A DNA stretch of 7,186 bases from JAOUEA01 sp046732015 (GCA_046732015.1 JBKPMF010000251.1:1-7186), one strand, 5' to 3'. Shown: positions 1 through 6,835, numbered from the stretch's first letter. Notes: a model not told the origin generated them from the letters alone. Made by a program: numbers and translations.

Positions 1-1
1 G

Positions 2-931
2 CTCCCGCCCGAGCGCCGCCGGGTCGGCGTGTGCTTCCAGGACCACCTGTTGTTCCCCCACCTGTCCGTCCTGGAGAACGTGGCGTTCGGGCTTCGGGCG
101 CGCGGCATGGCCAAGGCGGCCGCACGCAGCCGCGCCGGCGAACTCCTCCTGCGGTTCGCCCCCGGGGTGGGTCCGGCAGTGAAACCACGGGAGCTCTCCG
201 GTGGGGAGCGGCGGCGCGTCTCGCTGGCTCGGGCACTCGCCACCAACCCTCGGCTGCTGCTGCTGGACGAACCGCTCGCCGGCGTGGACGTCACCGCCCG
301 AGGGGAGATCCGATCCCTGCTGCGCGAGGTCGCCGACGGGTTCGACGGCGTCGTCGTGCTGGTGGCCCACGACCCGCTCGACGCCCTCACGCTGGCGGAT
401 CGTGTCGCCATCATGGAGGCCGGCCGGCTCACCCAGGAAGGCACGCCCGACCAGATCAGGAGTGCGCCGCGATCCCCCTACGCCGCCGACCTGGTGGGCG
501 TGAACCTGTTCACCGGAGCGCTGGAACCCCTCGAGGACGGTGCGGCCACGCTGCGCACGGCCGCAGGCACGATCACCGTCGCCCCCGACGCTGCGCCGGA
601 GTCCGGAGCCGCGGCGTTCGCCACGCTGCGGCCGGCCGACGTCTCGCTCCACCTGGAACGGCCCGAAGGATCGGCGCGCAACGTGTTCAAGGGCACCGTG
701 CGCGAGGTCGCGATCGACGCCGATCGCGCTCGGGTTCGGCTGGACACGCAACCACCGTTGATCGCCGAGGTCACCGCGGGATCGATCACGCGGTTGGGCC
801 TGGCGCCGGGGACCCACGCCTGGGCCAGCTTCAAGGCCGTGGAGGTCTCATTGCATCTCATCGATCAGCCCGGAGGCCGGGCGCGGCAACCGGCAACGGA
901 GCCGACCGCAACCGGTACCCTGAGCGAGTGA
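2..931 (+). CDS. modC: ABC transporter ATP-binding protein, molybdate (ModC) type, 5'-truncated by the window edge
   Basis: This is the ATPase subunit of an import ABC transporter, which would hydrolyse ATP on the cytoplasmic face to drive uptake, most likely of molybdate. The reading frame is already open at base 2, so the true start and the Walker A P-loop lie outside the window. Visible in order are the Q-loop (VCFQDHLLFPHL, about 29-64), the ABC signature LSGGERRRV (from 194), Walker B LLLLDEP (254-274), the D-loop (AGVD) and the switch histidine in VLVAHD (codon 368-370). After the nucleotide-binding domain, about 140 residues include a TOBE/MOP-like region (roughly 610-850; LRPADVSLHL, then NVFKGTVREV). 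A single C-terminal TOBE region is typical of ModC, although iron, sulfate and polyamine importer ATPases are related, so the substrate is inferred. The last 20 or so residues are a low-complexity tail. The TGA stop overlaps the GTG of lepB (GTGA, 928-931). The permease and binding-protein genes are not in the window and may lie upstream. Confidence 0.85.
   Translation, partial: LPPERRRVGVCFQDHLLFPHLSVLENVAFGLRARGMAKAAARSRAGELLLRFAPGVGPAVKPRELSGGERRRVSLARALATNPRLLLLDEPLAGVDVTARGEIRSLLREVADGFDGVVVLVAHDPLDALTLADRVAIMEAGRLTQEGTPDQIRSAPRSPYAADLVGVNLFTGALEPLEDGAATLRTAAGTITVAPDAAPESGAAAFATLRPADVSLHLERPEGSARNVFKGTVREVAIDADRARVRLDTQPPLIAEVTAGSITRLGLAPGTHAWASFKAVEVSLHLIDQPGGRARQPATEPTATGTLSE
916..921 (+). 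promoter_or_regulatory. Candidate -10 box (TACCCT) for lepB, inside the end of modC
   Basis: TACCCT fits the actinobacterial TAnnnT -10 pattern. Six bases separate it from the lepB GTG, so transcription would begin at or next to the start codon. No clear -35 and no Shine-Dalgarno sequence are visible. It could let lepB be transcribed independently of modC. A single short motif is weak evidence; it gains support because other starts in this window show the same arrangement. Confidence 0.4.
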
Positions 932-1620
932 AAACGACCGAGCGGGAGTCGCTCGAGGCTCCCGAGCCCGGCGACGACGCCCCCGAAGAACACAAGCACA
1001 AGAATCCTGTGGTGCAGTTCCTGGGAGAGCTGCCCGGTCTCATCATCATGGCCTTCGTCCTGGCCCTGTTGATCAAGACCTTCCTGGTGCAGGCGTTCTT
1101 CATCCCGTCGGGCTCGATGGAACCCACCCTGATGCCGGGCGACCGGGTCCTGGTGCTGAAGGTTCCTTACTACTTCCACGATCCGCGGCGGGGCGACATC
1201 ATCGTGTTCGAGGACCCCGATCCCACCGAGCAGCCCGACCGTGGCGCCGTCGGCGGGTTCTTCCACTGGATGTTCGAGGGTCTCGGCGTCCAGCGACCCG
1301 ACAACGAGGACTTCATCAAGCGGGTGATCGGGGTGCCGGGTGACACCGTGTTCGCCAAGGACGGCCAGGTGTACGTGAACGATCAACCGATCGATGAGCC
1401 CTACCTCACGCAGGAGACCGCCGATTTCGCGCCGGTGAACGTGCCCGACGACATGCTCTTCGTGCTGGGTGACAACCGCGGGAACTCCCAGGACTCACGG
1501 TTCGGTCTGGGCATCTCCACGAAGCAGTCGAAGGGCGTGGGGTTCATCCCCATCGACAAGGTGATCGGCAAGGCCGAGATCATCATCTGGCCGCCTTCGA
1601 GGCTGGGCTTACTCCACTAG
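928..1620 (+). CDS. lepB: Signal peptidase I (LepB), 230 aa
   Basis: This membrane-anchored serine endopeptidase (S26 family) removes signal peptides from proteins exported by Sec or Tat, acting on the outer face of the membrane. A hydrophilic acidic N-terminus (residues 1-36) precedes one membrane segment (about 37-58). The catalytic serine is S63 in IPSGSMEPTL and the general-base lysine is K131 in FIKRVIGVPGD. The conserved GDNRGNSQDSR box is at 181-191. About 13 residues lie between DSR and GFIP, longer than in E. coli LepB, and the protein ends with IIIWPPSRLGLLH; both resemble actinobacterial LepB. The GTG start is chosen because it gives a normal N-terminus, forms a 4-base GTGA overlap with the modC stop, and follows a TAnnnT box. 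The longer open frame upstream to base 31 is a shadow of modC. The usual actinobacterial neighbours rplS and rnhB are absent, so this may be a relocated or second lepB. All key catalytic residues are present. Confidence 0.95.
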   Translation: MKTTERESLEAPEPGDDAPEEHKHKNPVVQFLGELPGLIIMAFVLALLIKTFLVQAFFIPSGSMEPTLMPGDRVLVLKVPYYFHDPRRGDIIVFEDPDPTEQPDRGAVGGFFHWMFEGLGVQRPDNEDFIKRVIGVPGDTVFAKDGQVYVNDQPIDEPYLTQETADFAPVNVPDDMLFVLGDNRGNSQDSRFGLGISTKQSKGVGFIPIDKVIGKAEIIIWPPSRLGLLH

Positions 1621-1631
1621 TCCCGCTCAGA

Positions 1632-4037
1632 CTACTTCCGAGGGACGGCCCGGTTCCTCGGACCCACCGGCTGCTCCCCCGGCACGAACAACCGCGCGAA
1701 CGACCACACGATGGCCGCGATGCCGAATCCGGCGAGCCACACGATCACCGGCGGGTCGTCCAAAGCGAAGAACGCCGCGCTCGGCGGCCACACCAACGCG
1801 ATCACGAACAGCCCGGCCATCGACCAGATCAGCATGAGGCGCGACCTCGTGAGCGGCGCCGACAAGATCGACAGCACCAGGAATCCGATCCACGTCAGCA
1901 CCATCACCGCGGTGGTCTGCGCTTCGAGCAGCGTGACACCCGGTTCGTGGGCCGCCAGTCGGTAGGCGAGCAGCGTGGCGATCGCCGCGAGGGTACCGGT
2001 GGGGATCGCGAACCGGAGCACGCGCTCCACGAATCCCGGGCGGAACCGTTCGGTGTTGGGAGCCAGCGCCAGGAAGAACGACGGGATCCCGATCGTGAGC
2101 GCACCGATCAACGTCAGATGCCGCGGCAGGAACGGGAACACGAACCCCGCCACGCCCGTCGCCAGCGAGATCAACATCGCGTACACCGTCTTGTTCAGGT
2201 ACAAGCCGCTCGTGCGCTCGATGTTGCCCAGGACCCGGCGGCCCTCGGCCACCACGGGTGGCAGGGCGTCGAAATTGGAGTCCAGCAACACCAGCTGCGC
2301 CACCGCGCGCGTGGCATCGCTCCCCGACCCCATGGCCACGCCGATGTCGGCGTCCTTCAGCGCGAGCGCGTCGTTCACGCCGTCGCCCGTCATCGCCACG
2401 GTGTGACCGTGCGCCTGGAGGGCCTGCACCATGGCCCGCTTCTGTTGCGGCGTGACGCGGCCGAACACCCCGTGGGATTCGAGCGTCCCCGCGAGTTCGT
2501 CGAGATCCTCGGACAGGGTGCGGGCATCGACCGGTTCGTCGGCGTCGGGCAGCCCCAGCTGCCGGGCGATCGCACCCACGGTGCGAGGGTCATCGCCCGA
2601 GATCACCTTGACGGTGACGTCCTGCTCGCGGAAGTACCGCAGCGTATCGGCGGCATCGGGCCTGGGCAGATCGCCCAGGATCACGAGCGCGACGGGCTCG
2701 AGGGCCCGCGGCAGCTCGTCGCCGTCGAGCCGGTCGGCCGAGGCCAGGAGCACGACGCGCTTGCCCTCGTCGGACAGGGCGCCGACGCGTTCATGCACCT
2801 CGTCGTGCCCACCGATCGCCCCCATCAGCACGTCGGGGGCTCCCAACAGCCAGGCGCCGTGACCGTCGAACGAGGCGCCGCTCCACTTGCGGGCGCTGGA
2901 GAACGGCACCGTGGCCTCGGCCGTCCAGTCGGGAGCCTCGCCGAACCGGTCGCGGATCGCGAGCATCGTGGCGTTGGGCGCGGCGTCGGCGGCCGCGATG
3001 GCCGCGAGCGCATCGGTGGCGGCGTCATCGTCATCCTGGCCTATCAACGGGTCGACGTTCTCCACTGCGAGCTTGCCCTGGGTGAGCGTGCCGGTCTTGT
3101 CGATGCAGAGCATGTCGACGCGTGCCAGCCCTTCGACGGCGGGAAGTTCCTGCACCAGGACGCGCTGGCGCGCGAGCCGGCGCACGGCCACGGCGAAGGC
3201 CAGCGAGGTCAGCAGCACCAGCCCTTCGGGCACCATCGCGACGGTGCCGGCGACGGCGCCCGAGACCGCTTCGCGCCAGTCGTCGGAGGCGCGGAGCTGG
3301 GAGATGAACAGCAGCACCGCGGTGGGGACGATCGCGAACGTGACGTAGGTGAGGATGCGGTCGATGCCCGAGCGCAGTTCCGAGCGGGTGAGCGTGAACC
3401 GGCGTGCATCCTGCGCCAGCTGCACCGCGTAGGCCTCCTTGCCCACCTTGCTCGCGCGGTAGCGCCCGGAGCCGGCGGCGATGAACGAGCCCGACAGCAC
3501 GTCGTCGCCCGGAGCCTTGACCACCGGTTCGGATTCACCGGTCAGGAGCGATTCGTCGACCTCCATGCCGGCGCTCGCGAGCACGATGCCGTCCACCACG
3601 ACCTCGGACCCCGCCGTGACGTCGAGCACGTCGTCCAGGACGAGCTCGCCGACGGCCACCTCCTGGACCTCGCCGTCTCGGACGGCCCGCGCTTTCGGCG
3701 CGGTGAGCACGGTGAGGGCGTCCAGGGTCTGCTTCGCCCGGAGCTCCTGGTAGATCCCGATCGCCGCGTTCGCGATCAGCACGAACCCGAACAACGCGTC
3801 CTGGAACGGGCCCACGATCAGGATCACCACGAGCATGGCGCCCAAGATCGCGTTGAACCGCGTGAAGATGTTGCCGCGCACGATCTGGGAGACCGTGCGC
3901 GTGGGAGCTGCGGGGACGTCGTTGATCTGGCCGCTCGCGACCCGCTCCGCGACCTCGGCGGCGGTCAGCCCTCGCTCGGGATCCGAGGCCGACCGGTCGG
4001 CGTCGTCGGGTTCGGCGCGGGTCTCGAGCTCTGGCAT
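1632..4037 (-). CDS. ctpE: CtpE-like cation-translocating P-type ATPase (HAD-IC), 801 aa
   Basis: This is an integral membrane pump that couples ATP hydrolysis, through a phospho-aspartate intermediate, to cation transport. Seen directly: the actuator-domain motif TGES (166-169), the M4 motif MVPEGL (268-273), the phosphorylation motif DKTGT (D313-T317), the GDDPRT segment (481-486) and the hinge motif TGDGVNDA (550-557), with about ten hydrophobic segments (two before and two after the actuator domain, about six at the C-terminus). The PEGL motif, the run ELPAVEGLARVD before DKTGT, the GIPSFFLALAPN segment (650-661) and the 801-residue length match mycobacterial CtpE, reported as a calcium transporter. 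Calcium is therefore the best guess, but the substrate is not proven by sequence. No N-terminal heavy-metal-binding CxxC domain is present, which argues against copper or zinc pumps. The nucleotide-domain KGAPE motif reads LGAPD (398-402). The start ATG at 4037 follows a TAGGCT box by 7 bases. The gene converges on lepB with an 11-base gap and diverges from ltrA. Confidence 0.93.
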   Translation of the reverse strand: MPELETRAEPDDADRSASDPERGLTAAEVAERVASGQINDVPAAPTRTVSQIVRGNIFTRFNAILGAMLVVILIVGPFQDALFGFVLIANAAIGIYQELRAKQTLDALTVLTAPKARAVRDGEVQEVAVGELVLDDVLDVTAGSEVVVDGIVLASAGMEVDESLLTGESEPVVKAPGDDVLSGSFIAAGSGRYRASKVGKEAYAVQLAQDARRFTLTRSELRSGIDRILTYVTFAIVPTAVLLFISQLRASDDWREAVSGAVAGTVAMVPEGLVLLTSLAFAVAVRRLARQRVLVQELPAVEGLARVDMLCIDKTGTLTQGKLAVENVDPLIGQDDDDAATDALAAIAAADAAPNATMLAIRDRFGEAPDWTAEATVPFSSARKWSGASFDGHGAWLLGAPDVLMGAIGGHDEVHERVGALSDEGKRVVLLASADRLDGDELPRALEPVALVILGDLPRPDAADTLRYFREQDVTVKVISGDDPRTVGAIARQLGLPDADEPVDARTLSEDLDELAGTLESHGVFGRVTPQQKRAMVQALQAHGHTVAMTGDGVNDALALKDADIGVAMGSGSDATRAVAQLVLLDSNFDALPPVVAEGRRVLGNIERTSGLYLNKTVYAMLISLATGVAGFVFPFLPRHLTLIGALTIGIPSFFLALAPNTERFRPGFVERVLRFAIPTGTLAAIATLLAYRLAAHEPGVTLLEAQTTAVMVLTWIGFLVLSILSAPLTRSRLMLIWSMAGLFVIALVWPPSAAFFALDDPPVIVWLAGFGIAAIVWSFARLFVPGEQPVGPRNRAVPRK

Positions 4038-4044
4038 CGGCCCG

Positions 4045-4050
4045 AGCCTA
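4045..4050 (-). promoter_or_regulatory. Candidate -10 box (TAGGCT) for ctpE
   Basis: Read on the minus strand, TAGGCT lies 7 bases before the ctpE ATG with no Shine-Dalgarno sequence between, consistent with a leaderless or nearly leaderless transcript. No recognisable -35 is present; the -35 zone would fall over the start of ltrA. Confidence 0.45.
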
Positions 4051-4056
4051 GCGGGC

Positions 4057-4062
4057 TACGCT
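4057..4062 (+). promoter_or_regulatory. Candidate -10 box (TACGCT) for the ltrA-family gene
   Basis: TACGCT is 7 bases before the ATG at 4070. A GGGA stands close to the start codon but too near it to be a good Shine-Dalgarno sequence. The position fits leaderless initiation. The -35 zone would fall over the start codon of ctpE, and no good -35 is seen there. Confidence 0.45.
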
Positions 4063-4069
4063 GGGATAC

Positions 4070-5275
4070 ATGACGAGCCCCGGATGGATCCGCCCTGCTC
4101 CCATGCGCGAGTTCGACGCGGAAGACCGCCGCGCGACCTGGCTGGAGTTGTTCTTCGACCTGTGTTTCGTGGCCGCGATCGCAGCGCTCGCCGACGGGCT
4201 GCACCACGACCCGACGATGCAGGGCCTGTGGCACTTCGCGCTGCTGTTCGTGCCGGTGTGGTGGGCGTGGATGGAGTTCACGTGGTTCGCGACGGCGTGG
4301 GACAACGACGACCTGTTCCACCGCCTCGCCATGCTGCTCGCGATGCTGCTGGTGATCGTGATGGCCGCCGGCATCGCCTCCCTGCTCAAGGGCAAGGGCG
4401 ACTCGCTGTTCGTGTGGTCCTACGCCGGACTGCAGGTGCTGTTGATCGTGATGTTCGTGCGGGTGTGGCCGCATGCGGAACGAGCGCGCGGGCTGGTGCG
4501 CGACTACATGATCGGCGACGCGCTCGGCGCGATGTTGATGGTGGGGTCGCTGCTCGTCGATCCAACGCTTCGGTATTGGATCTGGGCCGCCGCCGTCGCC
4601 GTGCTGATGATCGCGCCGGTGTTCGCGGTGCGCGCCTACGAAGGCCAGCCGTTCGACTCACGGCATATCCCGGAGCGCTACGGCCTGTTCACGATCATCG
4701 TGCTGGGTGAAGGGGTGGTCGCGGTCGCCGCGGGCCTGTCGGACGTGTCGCTCGACGGCGGTTCGGTCGCGTCGGCGCTCCTGGGCTTCGGGATCGCGGC
4801 GGCGATCTGGTACGCCTACTTCGAGACGGTGTCGTCGTCGGCGCTGTCGCGCGAACGCGTGGGAGCGTCGTTCCTCTGGGGGTACGGCCACCTGTTCGCC
4901 TTCGCGGGCATCGCGGCCGCCGCGGTCGGCGTGGAACTCGCCATCGAAGCGGGGGCCCACGGTGATCACGGTCTCTCGTTGGCGACCCGGCTGATGGTGT
5001 GCGCCGGGCCCGCCGCGTTCTTGCTGGCGCTCGCCGCGATCCACAAGACGACCATCCGGGTCTGGGACACCGTCATGACCCAGCGGATGGGGGCCATCGC
5101 GGTCCTGCTCGGGGTGGCGGCGTTCGGACGCGGGCTCGCCCCCGCGTTCCTGGTGGGCATCGTGTTCGTGGTGCTGACGGTGACGGTGGCCTTCGACGTC
5201 GTACGTGCCGGCGGCAAGGGCCTGGCCGCCGAGGACGCGCCCGGCGACGAGACCCACGTGCCGGGCCCCGTTTAG
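4070..5275 (+). CDS. LtrA-family (low temperature requirement A) membrane protein, 401 aa
   Basis: This is a multi-spanning inner-membrane protein of the bacterial LtrA family. The family is named after a Listeria locus needed for growth in the cold, but its biochemical role is unknown, so no substrate or reaction is assigned. The sequence shows the family's N-terminal hallmark RATWLELFFDLCFVAAIAAL (residues 21-40) and the central hallmark HIPERYGLFTIIVLGEG (199-215). About ten to twelve hydrophobic segments are spread from residue 28 to 377, followed by a short charged tail (382-401). The charged residues E26 and D30 in the first segment and E214 in the central one sit inside otherwise apolar stretches and are probably functional. 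Length is normal for the family. The ATG at 4070 is chosen because a TAnnnT box lies 7 bases upstream; Met12 (4103) is a weaker alternative that also keeps the first motif. The gene is divergent from ctpE and its stop is 4 bases from the convergent cca stop. Confidence 0.9.
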   Translation: MTSPGWIRPAPMREFDAEDRRATWLELFFDLCFVAAIAALADGLHHDPTMQGLWHFALLFVPVWWAWMEFTWFATAWDNDDLFHRLAMLLAMLLVIVMAAGIASLLKGKGDSLFVWSYAGLQVLLIVMFVRVWPHAERARGLVRDYMIGDALGAMLMVGSLLVDPTLRYWIWAAAVAVLMIAPVFAVRAYEGQPFDSRHIPERYGLFTIIVLGEGVVAVAAGLSDVSLDGGSVASALLGFGIAAAIWYAYFETVSSSALSRERVGASFLWGYGHLFAFAGIAAAAVGVELAIEAGAHGDHGLSLATRLMVCAGPAAFLLALAAIHKTTIRVWDTVMTQRMGAIAVLLGVAAFGRGLAPAFLVGIVFVVLTVTVAFDVVRAGGKGLAAEDAPGDETHVPGPV

Positions 5276-5279
5276 GGAT

Positions 5280-6671
5280 TCAGGCGCCGGGGAGCTCGCG
5301 TTCGGCGGCCCAGGCGTCGAGCAACGCGTATGCCTCGGCCTCATCGATGGGTCCACGCTCGAGGCGAACGTCCATGAGGTACTCCAACGCCTTACCCACG
5401 ATCGGCCCCGGTTCGACACCGAGATGGGCCATCACCTGGGCGCCGTTCAGCGGCGGGCGCATGGCTTCCAGGTTCTCCTGCTCGGCGAGTCGCGCGATAC
5501 GCTCTTCCAACTCGTCCTGCAGCCGTGCGAACCGCGCCGCCTTCTTCTCGTTGCGCGTGGTGCAGTCCGCGCGGGTGAGCTGGTTGAGCTGATCCAGCAG
5601 CGGGCCGGCGTCGCGGACGTAGCGACGCACCGCGGCGTCGCTCCACCCGTCGCCGTACCCGTGGAACCGCAGATGCATCTCCACCAGCTTGTGGACGTCG
5701 TCGATCACATGGTTGGGGTAGCGGAGTTCGCGCATGCGCTTGTCCGCCATGCGTGCGCCCACCATCTCGTGGTGGTGGAACTGCACACCCTCGTCCGTGA
5801 TCTCGCGGGTGGCGGGCTTCCCCGCGTCGTGGAGCAGCGCCGCGATGCGCAATGTCAGGTCGGGCTCGGTCCGCTCGACGACGGCGTAGGTGTGGTGCAG
5901 CACGTCCTTGTGACGGTGCACGGGGTCTTGTTCGAGTTGCATCGCGGAGAGTTCGGGGAGGAACCCGTCGGAGACGCCGGTCTCGACCAGGAGCTCCAAC
6001 CCCTTGCCGGGAGCGGGCGCGACCAGCAATTTGTCGAGCTCGTCGCGGATGCGTTCAGCCGAGACGATCTCGAGCCGGTCGCGCATGGCGCGCATCGCGT
6101 CCACCACCCGCTCCGTTGGCGTGACATCGAGTTGAGCCACGAACCGCGCCGCTCGCACCATCCGCAGCGGATCGTCGGTGAACGCGACCTCGGGATCCAG
6201 CGGGGTGTCCAGGACCTTCGCGGCGAGGTGCCGGATGCCGCCGTAGGGATCGACGAACGCGCCGTCGGGCAGCGAGATCGCCATCGCGTTGATCGTGAAG
6301 TCCCGGCGGGACAGGTCGGTGTCGAGATCCTTGCCGAAGGTGACCGAGGGCTTGCGGTGCTCCTCGGCGTAGACCTCTTGCCGGAAGGTGGTGATCTCCA
6401 GCCGCTCGTCCTGCTTCATCGCACCGACCGTGCCGAACGTGACCCCCACCAGGTACTGACGGTCAGCCCAGCCGCGCAGGATCGCGGTGGTGTCGGACGG
6501 GTGCGCGCTCGTGGTGAAGTCCAGGTCCGGCGAGCGGCGCGAGAGCACCAGGTCGCGCACGCTGCCACCCACGAGGTAGAGCTCGTGCCCGGCCGCGGCG
6601 AAGCGCTCGCCGAGCTCCTTGGCGAGGGCGGGGACGTCAAGCACCGCGCCGGACGCGGCAGGATCGGCCAT
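5280..6671 (-). CDS. cca: CCA tRNA nucleotidyltransferase, actinobacterial HD-domain type, 463 aa
   Basis: This enzyme adds or repairs the 3'-terminal CCA of tRNAs in the cytoplasm from CTP and ATP without a template (called pcnA in mycobacterial annotation). It is a class II nucleotidyltransferase. Counting from the ATG at 6671, the head motif is GGSVRD (35-40), the metal-binding acidic pair is D49 and D51 in DLDFTT, the RRDFTINAMA motif is at 122-131 and DDPLRMVRAARF is at 166-177. A C-terminal HD hydrolase-type domain follows, with ALLHDAGKP (H281-D282) and later histidine clusters (HHHE, about 299-302). The architecture and size match actinobacterial members. An ATG at 6707 would add 12 residues (MTPEPHRYARPV), but a TATGCT box falls inside that extension, so 6671 is preferred; neither start has a Shine-Dalgarno sequence. 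In Mycobacterium the divergent neighbour is a NUDIX gene near murJ; here it is a different, HExxH-containing gene. Confidence 0.95.
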   Translation of the reverse strand: MADPAASGAVLDVPALAKELGERFAAAGHELYLVGGSVRDLVLSRRSPDLDFTTSAHPSDTTAILRGWADRQYLVGVTFGTVGAMKQDERLEITTFRQEVYAEEHRKPSVTFGKDLDTDLSRRDFTINAMAISLPDGAFVDPYGGIRHLAAKVLDTPLDPEVAFTDDPLRMVRAARFVAQLDVTPTERVVDAMRAMRDRLEIVSAERIRDELDKLLVAPAPGKGLELLVETGVSDGFLPELSAMQLEQDPVHRHKDVLHHTYAVVERTEPDLTLRIAALLHDAGKPATREITDEGVQFHHHEMVGARMADKRMRELRYPNHVIDDVHKLVEMHLRFHGYGDGWSDAAVRRYVRDAGPLLDQLNQLTRADCTTRNEKKAARFARLQDELEERIARLAEQENLEAMRPPLNGAQVMAHLGVEPGPIVGKALEYLMDVRLERGPIDEAEAYALLDAWAAERELPGA

Positions 6672-6680
6672 GACGGGTCG

Positions 6681-6686
6681 AGCATA
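6681..6686 (-). promoter_or_regulatory. Candidate -10 box (TATGCT) for cca
   Basis: Read on the minus strand, TATGCT is the closest match in the window to a consensus -10 (TAnnnT). It stands 9 bases before the ATG at 6671, implying a leader of zero to a few bases, and helps decide that start over the upstream ATG at 6707. No obvious -35 is seen at the usual distance. Confidence 0.5.
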
Positions 6687-6718
6687 GCGGTGAGGTTCCG
6701 GCGTCATGGCGCAACGGC

Positions 6719-6752
6719 TCTCGGATCGAGCGGCTGCACGCCGGATCCGAGA
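6719..6752. repeat. Inverted repeat, 9-bp perfect arms
   Basis: TCTCGGATC (6719-6727) and GATCCGAGA (6744-6752) are perfect inverted arms around a 16-base loop. There is no T-run on either side, and the site lies between divergent genes, so it does not look like an intrinsic terminator. CCGAG in the right arm (6747-6751) can pair alternatively with CTCGG at 6757-6761. It could be an operator, an RNA structure or chance. Confidence 0.5.
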
Positions 6753-6777
6753 TGACCTCGGCCGGTGCTCCTCAGGC

Positions 6778-6835
6778 GATCGTCAACTGGTATGCATGTG
6801 CGAACTAGGACGCAACCCGTACGCCGTTGACGATC
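6778..6835. repeat. 58-bp coaxial dyad: 10-bp perfect outer arms, 4-bp inner arms
   Basis: GATCGTCAAC (6778-6787) and GTTGACGATC (6826-6835) are perfect inverted repeats. Inside, TGCG (6799-6802) and CGCA (6811-6814) form a second pair on exactly the same dyad axis (6806/6807), leaving an 8-base centre. No T-tract follows, so this is not a standard terminator. It occupies the divergent spacer between cca and the HExxH gene, about 63 bases before the latter's start. Function is unknown; a regulator or recombinase binding site, or a structured small RNA, are possibilities. Confidence 0.55.

Larger units (their letters stand above)
4045..4062. repeat. 18-bp imperfect dyad spanning both divergent -10 boxes
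   Basis: AGCCTAGC-GG-GCTACGCT is an inverted repeat with 7 of 8 arm positions paired, symmetric about 4053/4054. Its two ends are the two -10 candidates, TAGGCT on the minus strand and TACGCT on the plus strand. The symmetry may simply follow from two similar -10 boxes facing away from each other, or the dyad may be an operator. The sequence alone does not decide between these. Confidence 0.5.

Noticed and set aside
31..927. A 299-codon in-frame extension upstream of lepB
   Set aside because: The extension is an Arg/Gly-rich shadow of modC in another frame. Signal peptidase homology begins after the GTG at 928.
1947..4073. A 708-codon open frame on the plus strand, antisense to nearly the whole of ctpE
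   Set aside because: It is extremely rich in Arg, Gly, Asp, His and Gln, has no recognisable domain and mirrors the codon structure of ctpE. Long antisense frames are expected in high-GC genes, and ctpE has all its catalytic motifs.
6719..6752. Intrinsic terminator
   Set aside because: The arms form a hairpin, but there is no T-run on either strand and the flanking genes diverge, so no gene ends here.
5205..6755. A 516-codon plus-strand open frame antisense to cca
   Set aside because: Its composition is typical of a shadow frame (many Val, His, Arg, Gln, Gly), and cca on the other strand has complete family motifs.
6827..6832. TTGACG as a -35 element for the HExxH gene
   Set aside because: No TAnnnT box lies about 17 bases downstream; the -10 candidate at 6885-6890 is far too distant.
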